64,000 nucleotides of DNA from Lingula anatina (taxonomy: Eukaryota; Brachiopoda; Lingulata; Lingulida; Lingulidae). The stretch lies in contig NW_019775961.1 in NCBI RefSeq assembly GCF_001039355.2, forward strand, positions 89,489 to 153,488, in the 5' to 3' direction. The notes under the pieces were generated by a model. That model had not been told where the DNA came from. It saw only the letters and a program-made list of their open reading frames with translations, and searched no databases. Below, piece by piece: positions 1 to 9,213 of this stretch (position 1 is the first letter of the stretch; the number at the start of each line of letters is the position of its first letter). The position numbers and the translations under genes are program-made.

Positions 1-2
1 CA

Positions 3-1463
3 GCACATCTGATTGACAAAAAACTTAAAGAAGGCATTCAAGAAGGACACTACAAAATTGTAGATGATACACCGCATATTATTAGTGCAATACACGCTGT
101 CCCAAAACAAGATGGGGATATCCGCATTATTCATGACTGTAGTCGCCCTGAAGGGCTCAGTGTTAATGATTATGCCACAAATGAGGGAGTCACATATCAA
201 TCAGTTCAGGATGTTATTCGTAACATTTACCCCGGGTGGTATTTAGCTAAAGTGGACTTGTCTCAAGCGTATCGCTCCGTGAACCTTCATCCTAGCAATC
301 TAAAATTCATGGGATTAAGATGGACTTTTTCCAACGACAATACAGAAACTACAATCATTGATACGCGCTTGCCGTTTGGGGGGAGAAAGAGTCCAAGTAT
401 CTTCAACAGACTCACTCAATCAGTGCGCAGAATGATGGAGAAAAAGGGCTTCCCAGTGGTAGTTGCTTATTTAGATGATTTCCTGGTTGCAGGCGCGACC
501 AAAGAAGAATGCAGCGACGCATACCAAACACTATTGAAACTATTGCGTACATTGGGATTTCAAATAAACTGGAAGAAGGTGGTCGACCCGTGCCAAAAGT
601 TGACATTCTTGGGGATAGAGATCAACACTCTCTCCGGTTTAATGTCCCTTGACCCGAATAAGCAGTCTAACCTTCTCCAGCTACTTCAGAGCTTTAGTCA
701 TAGGAAGCGAGCGTCGCGAAAACAACTAGAAAAACTAGCAGGACACTTAGCCTGGGCCAGTCATGTAATCCCGTGGGGGAAACTGCATATAAGACGGATA
801 TATGACTTAATTAATACAACAGCTTCACCGCGGCATAAAAGCTTATTGTTTGGTGTCCAGCAGGACATAGCTTGGTGGCATTATCATCTGCTTAACAATA
901 GCCGGATGGCTATCTGGGACAGTCGCCCCCCGGCGTTAGTACAAACTGACGCTTGCATCACAGGTGGCGGAGCATTCTGCGAGGGCGACTGGACTTACTG
1001 TGCTTGGGGACTAGATTTGCCGCCCCTGGAAAATGAGCACATCAACATAAAGGAGCTTGCGATCGTCTTATGGGCTGCTTACCGATGGCATAGAAAATGG
1101 GCCAATCATAAAGTGCTCGTTTTAACTGACAATATTGCTACAGCAGGCATTATTAATAATGGTTCTACCCCATCAAAGACAGCCTTTGCTTTACTTGAAC
1201 ATCTTGCATCACTTGCTATCTCATTTAATTTTAGTATAGAAGCCAAGTTCCTCCCCGGCAAATTTAACATCACAGCTGACGCTTTAAGCCGTCTTCATGA
1301 AAGGGGTCAAATAAATCGCTTTATCCAATCCGTCCGCAAGAGTGGTTACTATATGCCAGATTATTATCTTCTAAACAACCACGTATCTCACCTCACCTTA
1401 AACTATTTATTTCCGCAGATAAACAATTGGACGGTTTCGCTGAGCAATTGGACAGGGAGGTAG
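3..1463 (+). CDS. Reverse transcriptase-RNase H of the Ngaro-like element (5' partial)
   Basis: The frame is open from base 3 to the TAG at 1461-1463, so the true start is upstream. It copies element RNA into DNA using RT and RNase H activities. RT motifs in order are VDLSQAY (motif A, near 255), LPFGGRKSP (motif B, near 370) and YLDDFLVAG (catalytic motif C, near 470), followed by FLGIEI. RNase H follows: QTDACITGGGAF (first Asp, near 943), IKELAIVLWA (Glu), VLTDN (Asp, near 1120) and the terminal NITADALSR (last Asp, near 1270). No stop or frameshift is seen in this part. The end overlaps the recombinase frame by about 37 bases, as is usual for these elements. Confidence 0.88.
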   Translation, partial: AHLIDKKLKEGIQEGHYKIVDDTPHIISAIHAVPKQDGDIRIIHDCSRPEGLSVNDYATNEGVTYQSVQDVIRNIYPGWYLAKVDLSQAYRSVNLHPSNLKFMGLRWTFSNDNTETTIIDTRLPFGGRKSPSIFNRLTQSVRRMMEKKGFPVVVAYLDDFLVAGATKEECSDAYQTLLKLLRTLGFQINWKKVVDPCQKLTFLGIEINTLSGLMSLDPNKQSNLLQLLQSFSHRKRASRKQLEKLAGHLAWASHVIPWGKLHIRRIYDLINTTASPRHKSLLFGVQQDIAWWHYHLLNNSRMAIWDSRPPALVQTDACITGGGAFCEGDWTYCAWGLDLPPLENEHINIKELAIVLWAAYRWHRKWANHKVLVLTDNIATAGIINNGSTPSKTAFALLEHLASLAISFNFSIEAKFLPGKFNITADALSRLHERGQINRFIQSVRKSGYYMPDYYLLNNHVSHLTLNYLFPQINNWTVSLSNWTGR

Positions 1464-2381
1464 CCCTACTTATTGAGCAGAGGTGGGCTCCGGCTACCAA
1501 GAGGACAAATGCTTCCCATGAGCGCAGCTTCGTTAGTTTTTGTGAAAGAATCGGCGTGCCGTCAGTACCCGCCAGCAATAATACCATAGCTAGATACGTC
1601 GCATTCCTAGCCAGGGACAAGTCATTCAAAACAGTACAGCAGTATGTTAATATCATCAGAATTCTGCATTTGGATAAGGAATATCCCAACCCACTAAATT
1701 CAAACTGGACCATCACTTCACTGTTGAAAGGCGTCAAAAGAAGTAAAGGCGACACTACGGCCTCAAAATTACCTCTGCTACCCGCGCACCTACTAAAAAT
1801 CCACAGCACGTTAAACTTTTCTCAACCACAAGATTGTCGCTTCTGGGCCGCACTACTCACAGGGTTTTTCGGTTTGCTTCGCGTGAGCAACTTAACGTGC
1901 ACTGGACAGGAAGACTGTAAGTCTATCCGAAGATGTGACGTAAGATTCCACAAGTCCGGAACTGTCATTGAAAATTAAGAAATCAAAAACAATTCAATTT
2001 CAACAAAGAACCCATACCGTCGCCCTCCCAAGACTTACAAACAATCCGTTGTACCCAACTACAGCGTTACTGTCCTTCCTCGCGTTGGCCGGACCTTCAT
2101 CGACAGACTCACCTTTATTCAACATGATTCTTGATGGACAGGAATTGAAACTTAGTGAGCGATTTTTCAGGTCTTCCTTGAAGACTGCGCTATCCACCAT
2201 TGGACTTTCAGAAACCATGTACAATACCCACAGCCTGCGACGGGGTGGGGCTACATGGCTCGCGTCTACTGGAGTGCCATTGTCAATAATAAAAGCAATA
2301 GGGGACTGGAAAAGTGACTCGGTTTTTCAATATATCGTACCAGACCCTATTTCTATCTCTACTCACTATACCAAACTCTAA
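1427..2381 (+). pseudogene. Tyrosine recombinase of the Ngaro-like element, frameshifted
   Basis: Two frames together cover one phage-integrase-type recombinase, which would insert the circular DNA form of the element. The first frame (1427-1978) holds the core-binding part and the box A arginine in FFGLLRVSNL (near 1868). The second (1968-2381) holds the HSLRR box (H-x-x-R, near 2229), GDWKS and the likely nucleophile in FQYI (near 2328). The break lies in an A run around 1970-1975, where one surplus base moves the reading to the other frame. Catalytic residues are therefore split between frames. The overlap with the RNase H frame is ordinary for this class. A sequencing error in the A run cannot be excluded. 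Confidence 0.8.
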
Positions 2382-2395
2382 ACCTAACTATGGAT

Positions 2396-3356
2396 GGGTG
2401 CGTCCCTAGGACTGGATTATTGAGATTTTGTTAATTATTTTATTACTGTAGATGTAGTGACGTAGCGTAGTTTCGAAGCTATAATAAAAAGCTTCCAACC
2501 CACACCTGTGTTGTTGTTTTAAGTAAGGACTTATGTTTTAAGTCCTATTTAAAACACACACAGGTGGAGACAACTACGTTACGTCACTGCGTCCGGGGCA
2601 CTTAAGCCTCGTCTTCCGGTCATTGAGTGATTTAATTCAGTCAGTTGCAAGCCTCTATGCAGAGCAGACGTGCTTTACTTAACATGGCGAGGTTTTCTCC
2701 CACCCACCTCCCTGCAACTTTCATCACTTATTATTTATTATAAATAGCATGTTCACTAAAGAACTAATGTAAATTTCCTCTTTACCCGGTTATCTCACAT
2801 CTAGGGCGCTGGGGTGCGTCCCTAGGACTGGATTATTGAGATTTTGTTAATTATTTTATTACTGTAGATGTAGTGACGTAGCGTAGTTTCGAAGCTATAA
2901 TAAAAAGCTTCCAACCCACACCTGTGTTGTTGTTTTAAGTGAGGACTTATGTTTTAAGTCCTATTTAAAACACACACAGGTGGAGACAACTACGTTACGT
3001 CACTGCGTCCGGGGCACTTAAGCCTCGTCTTCCGGTCATTGAGTGATTTAATTCAGTCAGTTGCAAGCCTCTATGCAGAGCAGACGTGCTTTACTTAACA
3101 TGGCGAGGTTTTCTCCCACCCACCTCCCTGCAACTTTCATCACTTATTATTTATTATAAATAGCATGTTCACTAAAGAACTAATGTAAATTTCCTCTTTA
3201 CCCGGTTATCTCACATCTAGGGCGCTGGGGTGCGTCCCTAGGACTGGATTATTGAGATTTTGTTAATTATTTTATTACTGTAGATGTAGTGACGTAGCGT
3301 AGTTTCGAAGCTATAATAAAAAGCTTCCAACCCACACCTGTGTTGTTGTTTTAAGT
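2396..3356 (+). repeat. Split direct repeat of the element, pattern B-A-B-A-B (416-bp period)
   Basis: A 416-bp unit repeats with almost no divergence. Block B (129 bp, beginning GGGTGCGTCCCTAGG) is at 2396-2524, 2812-2940 and 3228-3356. Block A (287 bp) is at 2525-2811 and 2941-3227. Ngaro elements normally end in B1-A2-B2, so this copy has one A-B unit too many. Flanking sequence differs from base 3357 on, which fixes the right border. Confidence 0.85.
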
Positions 3357-4243
3357 GATGGGTAACACTACACCGCCAACGTAGTACGTGATGTTCATAA
3401 AGATTTCTATCAGAATGGCAATTCCGGGAGCCAGTAATACCTAGATATTATAAAAGTGAATGGAGGAGTGGAGGGGGGGGGGACGTCCTTTTTCAGCGTC
3501 TAAAGTTAATGAAGCTAGTTTTGTGACTGGTTGGTAATATATGGCAGGGTCCTTAGTTGAGAAAAAGAGAGAGAGAGAGTGGCGGTAGTCAAGCGAAAGC
3601 TGCCAACTATTATACTTTCTTACTATAATATATTTCACTGTACTGTTAATTGTCAGCGTCTTTCGTTTTAAATTTTTCCCGTACAGTGAAAAGTAAAACT
3701 GTCATGGTCTGCCGTTTTACATTTGTCCATGGAAGAAAGGGAATTTTTTCTTCCTTGTGACATCCCTAAACAAAAGAAACTACCAGTGTATATTGATGTG
3801 GAACATCTGGGTTCAACTTTGTGTTTTAACATGAAAGTATATATGAGACCTGTGTTCGGAAAGTTTCTTAGCATTTAGTCTACTAGAGAAAATGATGAAT
3901 TTATCGAATAATGACACGCTGCAAACCTTTTTTTTAATAGAATTAATATCTTCTCATGATGATCAACCAGCGTTGTTACTTCTACTACGGTTACATAGAA
4001 ACTAGATATTACGAAATTATCAATTATCATTTTTTCTACGTCTGTTCTGCCGCTCCTTATTTCTGACCCACAGCTGATTTCTGGGAAATTCGCGCATGCG
4101 TAATCACCATTATTATTTCATACGCCTTCAGAAATTTTGTGTCAAATCGAAATGACGCGTTTGGCGTGACTAGATTATCTTTATATATCGCTGCTAAGAA
4201 TAGAATTGCATTCTTTTGTTGGATACATATGCCGTAAAGAGCA
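3357..4243. other. Flank of retrotransposon and FReD upstream region
   Basis: No gene is supported here. The stretch holds a G run (3473-3482), a GA-rich tract (near 3560) and AT-rich sequence. A TATATAT box lies at about 4182-4188, 56-62 bases before the FReD start codon at 4244, and is a candidate core promoter for that gene. Confidence 0.45.
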
Positions 4244-6997
4244 ATGGAGTTGGCCTACAAGTATATCGTGGTTTTACTCTGTGTTTTTGACGTTACTCTT
4301 GGAATTCAAACGTATGAGTAAGTGCTGCATTTAATCGTTTCTTCTTAGTGATTATATTTCATTATAATGAGTTGCATATTAGCAATTAGCAAATATTTTC
4401 AATGATTTTTATTAATATTTAATATCAGGTTGCTTAACAGGTTACTGTCTAAACTTTCCTTCACATCTACAATATCGATATTTATTAACAATTTTTCTTT
4501 AAAAAGATTTGAAATTTTTCAAAATAGGAGGTACTGTCAAAATGGCAAGCTAATCAATAACATTTTTTCTCATGATGAAAAAGAATCATTATGATAAATG
4601 ATTTTCTTTGATGAATATTTTTCCAGATCAAAAAACCCATCAATTTTAAAAGGACAGTCACACAGACAAAATAAATGCCTCTAATGTGAAGTTGCATTCA
4701 AAGTATATATGGCTTCATTAAAATGACTTTTTTCTTGTAGCATCAAACGCAGAGATGTGCAAGCCACATCCCAATCTCGGTGTTCAGTAACATCCATCCT
4801 GCTTGACATCCTGAAGAATGACCTGAAACGCTTGGAAGACAGGCACGATGATCAGCTGAAACGCTTGGAAGGCAGATACGATGATCTGATGGATAAATAT
4901 TCTAAATTGTTACAGTCGACAACAAATTTACAAGTGAAATTAGCAAACTTCACCGCAGAAAAGCAAGGTGGTAAGTTGCAATTTTCTACAAATGGCGGCT
5001 TTTATTCAATTCAAGTCAATATATTTTATTTTATAATGTGTGGGAAATATTTAGACGCATTTCTGTTTATTTCACAGACTCCCCATAATGAGATCACATA
5101 CAGGGTTGCTATTTAATATGGAATATTTTTTATCATTGTTATTTTTGAGTGCTGATTAAATTTTGTTTGGCTTGATTCATCAAAAAAGTATGTTACTAAG
5201 TGATAAAAACATACAGTTTTCTGCACGAGGGACCTTGACAAGGGTGTTTAAATGACATTCTGCCTCTCTTTTCTGAGGACACTGGTTGTATTTGTACGAC
5301 CAGCACGGCGTCCTCTAAGGAGAAGGCGATCCTGTCTTCTTGGTGTGATACGCAGACACCCTGGTCGAGGTATTGGAGTAGGTGTCCCTGATGCCGCATT
5401 TCTTTGGAGGACTTTACAAGCAGTTCCTGATAAATGTTGAATTACCTGGCAATGACTGTCCGTTTCTGGCCATTTTCTCTGAGAGTAAGAATCCCATAGT
5501 AAGCTGCGTTGCTTAGCTGTCGAACCATATCTTCACTAAGGTACCTTTCAAGTTTCAGAGCGATCCCTTTGTTGCTTCTCTAAACACACTCCAAAGATCG
5601 ACCAAACCCATGCGTTTTTATACAAAGGCAGAATTTGCATTTACAGAACATACAACTGCATGCATCAATTGTTTCGAGAGTTGTGTGGTAATATGGTAAC
5701 ACACCTGGCTACACATGGAGAGACACATTAGCTTTGGATTTAAAATAGTTAGAGAGAAAATAAATATTTTGTAGAAAATTTACTCGCCAAAAAAATAATA
5801 TTCCATGTTAAGTGGTAACCCTGTATTACAAATGATACATGCTGGATGCTGACAGCAATAGAGACATTTACTCGTTTTAAGGCATATGTCAACATGATAT
5901 AGCGCAAACAAATTACAGTGATAGTACAAATAAAACGAAATATGCTAATGTGTCATTACACATTAAGTGTTCGGGACTGCGCTGATTTGTACAAGAACGG
6001 CGTGAAGTTGAACGGGGTGTATACCATAACACCAGATAACAGTCCGAGCGCATTTAACGTCTACTGTGACATGACCACTGACGGTGGAGGATGGACGGTA
6101 TGGTTTTGTTTATTTCAATAAACTTAGATTAATTTTCATGTGTAAAATTATCATATATTTTAGATGTGATTCATAAGGATTTTCCGTTTTTTGGGTGGTT
6201 TGTTGGGGTCTGGCCATTTCTCAGGTTAAAGGAGCGCCAAATTTTTCTCTAAAGCCGTTAGACACTTTTTTCTTGAATCCAGTGCCTTTCCCTGTTATTG
6301 GACAAAATATTTTGTTAAGTATTTTGTATATTTTTAGTTGTTCCAGAAGCGTATGGACGGTTCCGTGAACTTCTATCGTGGCTGGCAATCTTATAAGCAT
6401 GGATTCGGAAACCTGAACGGGGAACACTGGTTAGGTAATGAGACATTTTTAAACATTCGTGAAGTTCATCGAGCAATATAAAGCTTTTATAGAGATGCAG
6501 AAACCTGAGGAGAAATGTCATTTGAATGAAAAGTTGCATTAAGTGGATTATGATAAATATTTTCTTTTATTTCATTTGTATTCTGTCCTACAGTTAGATA
6601 TTGCTATCAATTACACTGAGAGTGAAGAAAATATGTTGCAGATTTTCAAAAACTGTTGACACTGTACAGAATATAAATATTGTGTGTATCGTGTATTTTG
6701 TATCATTTGGACTCTATTGAAAGTTTACTGATTCAACGTTATTTTAAGTATAAATATATTTTCGGTCCTTTTTGACAAATGGATAAACAACTGAATTAAA
6801 AGATTGAAACATATTTTACATTTTTTCTACAGGGAATGAACAAATTAACACCATCACTAACCAAAAGCGATACGAGCTGCGTGTTGATATGGAAGACGCA
6901 AATGGTGTTTGGCGCTACGCCCGTTACGACAACTTTGCTATAGCGTCAGAGAAAGCTAAGTACAAGTTAATTGTCGGGGCTTACTCTGGGAACGCAG
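4244..6997 (+). CDS. Fibrinogen-related protein (FReD), 5' exons only
   Basis: Secreted lectin-like protein of the ficolin/tenascin fibrinogen-domain family; animal members often bind microbes. Exons seen: 4244-4317 (signal peptide, [14 protein letters not shown]...), 4741-4970 (hydrophilic coiled coil with a repeated LKRLE-D/G-R block), 5968-6097 (first fibrinogen block: [23 protein letters not shown]), 6338-6434 ([17 protein letters not shown]) and 6833-6997 ([21 protein letters not shown]). The last three exons join in phase. The join from exon 2 (phase 1) to 5968 (which needs two bases) does not fit, so a small exon or another splice site is missing, or the gene is decaying. The exon with the calcium site and the C-terminal ligand-pocket half was not found before the next gene. 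Confidence 0.8.
5101..5823. mobile_element. Decayed Tc1/mariner-like transposon in a FReD intron
   Basis: The left end CAGGGTTGCTATTTAATATG and the right end (reverse complement CAGGGTTACCACTTAACATG) form imperfect terminal inverted repeats of about 25-30 bp, each followed inward by GAATATT and a T-rich run. TA flanks both ends (5099-5100 and 5824-5825), the target duplication of Tc1/mariner elements. The 723-bp interior keeps only the N-terminal part of a transposase on the minus strand, so this is an internally deleted copy. Confidence 0.75.
5225..5545 (-). pseudogene. Tc1-type transposase N-terminal relic
   Basis: Read on the minus strand across several frames, the sequence gives pieces typical of the paired-type helix-turn-helix DNA-binding region of Tc1 transposases: [13 protein letters not shown], then [18 protein letters not shown], then [16 protein letters not shown]. 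Stops and frameshifts separate the pieces. The DDE catalytic region is absent. The position inside TA-flanked inverted repeats supports the call. Confidence 0.65.
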
Positions 6998-9213
6998 GTA
7001 GACAATTAATTAATATCTCGTTTTTGAAGTTTCATCGTAGTCATGCATAAACAGCAGAGAATCGGTGTTTTAAAGAGAAGATCGATGCTGAACTGCACAC
7101 TTACAGACACGCGTACACACCGATAGATATTATTTTAAATTTTTTAAGCAGGCTAATGGGGTATCAATAGATATTTGTTTGCACAGGCACATGTTCAGCT
7201 CATGCGTGACTGCATTCATACACACACCTGCAGACACGCACATACGAACTCATCACTGAGATTGTGTGAAGGCAACGTAGCATGACAAGATGTATAAATT
7301 CTATCTCTGCATGTCTTGCTCATACATACAGATCGACACACACACATACAGACACACACATCAAGTCATCTTTGAGATTAAGTGCCAGTTTTTTAAGCAC
7401 CAAACAAGTGCAGCAAGGTGAGGGTTCACTGAATTTGACCTTATTGGGCTTAAATACTTGCCTGAGGACCCTATTAACTTCTGCCAAACGTTAGGCTCCA
7501 AAAACCGTATTTCAAAGGATTTATGCCCAATTTTCGATTTTTTCCGGCTTTCGAAGCAGATTTTCAGTCAGCAGCTATGCAACTCATATATATGCTTATT
7601 TCCCCTTTATCTAGCTATATATTTACAATATTCCTATATGATATTTTTTGTCAATCAATATTCACCTTCCTAAGACATTCAAACAAAAAATATCACCCAC
7701 CTAGTCCACACTGTACCCACATTTTGCACCCCACCCCCTAAAATCATATTTGAGCATGGCGATTTTCAAAGAGTCATATACCCACTGGTAGAGGTCCTAT
7801 GACTGTAAAACCTACATGTGTTTATAAAGGAACATTAGGGTGATAAAATACAAAAGAGATATTCGTGGACTTTTATTTTGTTGGGGATATATTGATGTCT
7901 GAAAATGTAAGAATTTAGATTGGTGTTGCTCTTGTCTTGGCCAGTAAATGCTCACTTCCTCTAATCACGGCAAATTTAAACAGTATACTTTACAAAAGAA
8001 GGTAATGTCCCTCTATCAAAGCCTACTTTTGAAAATTTAAACGTCCATTCTTATATTTTGGTCATTTGTTACTGAAATTTATGTAGCACCGGTCAAGATG
8101 TTAACCCTTTTCAACCGACAAGTGTCTATCCTTTGCTCAAGTGCTTATATTGCCATTGTTCAACTATGCAGCAGTGCATTTTCTATAATGCTATAGCATA
8201 CAAAATTAATTAAAAATAAGATTAGTCTAGAATCTTTGTGAATTGAGAAGAGAAAACAACAAACAACCCACGTTTTTATATATGTTATTATTTTATAGAG
8301 AAAGTGAATGTCCTTCAACAAGTTCACAGAAACTTCAGATTACATTGTACATGTAGTACAGGTAGTCTACTTATTATCAAAAATAGATTACTTCTTCAAC
8401 AAATAAAAGTGAACACAAATGGGCATCAATCAATCACTTCTTCAGCAAATAATATTGAACACAAATGGGCATCAATCAATCAACTAACTATTCATTCTAC
8501 AATACATAATCATCATTTTCATGGGATATGTACGTATAAATAAGTGAATTACTTGAAAGTATAATGACCGAAACTACATACAAAAAATACTTATAACCAT
8601 AATCTCTATAGGTTATCTATAGGTAGAAGTCATTTTAACTGACATTCCCATAATAGTGCTCTTGTTTCCTTAAGTGAATAAGAAAACATGCAAAGTTTTG
8701 ACTCATGAAAATTTTTAGATATTTTTTTCAACTAAAGATAAAGACAGAAACACTTGTTTGTTTTTTTTTATACAAACACATCAAACCAACAGAACTTCAA
8801 AAAATCCACTTAATTTTTTGCCCTTTAAGAGAAAAATGAAAATTGATGCGAAAAGAACTTGTATCATGCCATCATACACCCTGGATTGTTTTGCACTACC
8901 AGTACTCAAGACCAGGGCGATGAATTGCTACAAAATATGTCATACTGATCTTTGCTTGAAAGATTAAAATATTGATATCCATTATCAGCGTTTTAGTAAC
9001 ATATGTTCAATTAAAGGTTGCATTCATGAATATCTTCAATGAAATGAAACAAGACAAAAATCTCCTTTATTGAAAAGTTAATCAAAATGTATCAGCTCTC
9101 AAATTCTGATGAAGTTCCAATAAATTGCTGCACTTTCTAGGGACTCTTTTTGTTACTCCATGACTGAAAAATGCTTTATCTATCTGGTCATTGTGTCTTC
9201 CAACCGTAGATAG
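6998..9213. other. Non-coding stretch after the last FReD exon
   Basis: I looked for the missing 3' half of the fibrinogen domain (calcium loop, WWY-type block) and saw none. The stretch has CA-rich simple repeats (about 7210-7365) and a 46-bp tandem duplication at 8390-8481 (unit begins ACTTCTTCA and contains AACACAAATGGGCATC). The short open frames have no recognisable family pattern. Confidence 0.5.
8390..8481. repeat. Two-copy 46-bp tandem duplication
   Basis: Units at 8390-8435 and 8436-8481 share ACTTCTTCA, CAAATAA and AACACAAATGGGCATCAATC with a few substitutions between them. No function is suggested. Confidence 0.7.

Larger units (their letters stand above)
1..3356 (+). mobile_element. 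Ngaro/DIRS-type tyrosine-recombinase retrotransposon, 3' part
   Basis: The element runs in from the left edge. It carries reverse transcriptase and RNase H in one frame, a tyrosine recombinase in an overlapping frame, and then a tandem split repeat. Three points favour the Ngaro (or PAT) type over classical DIRS: the recombinase follows RNase H directly with no methyltransferase domain between them, the 3' repeats are direct and not inverted, and there is no DDE integrase. The upstream A1 repeat and any gag frame lie outside the window. The right boundary is placed at 3356, where the last repeat copy stops matching the earlier ones. The recombinase frame is broken, so this copy is probably dead. 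Assignment to the class is firm; the exact clade is inference. Confidence 0.85.

Noticed and set aside
64-246. A 60-codon plus-strand frame at the left edge
   Set aside because: The reverse transcriptase frame is open through the same bases in another phase and carries the family pattern.
1393-1809. A 138-codon minus-strand frame
   Set aside because: It lies opposite the recombinase and RNase H end and has no family pattern.
5252-5440. Arg-rich plus-strand frame in the FReD intron
   Set aside because: It is the reverse of the Tc1 transposase relic, whose minus-strand pieces are recognisable.
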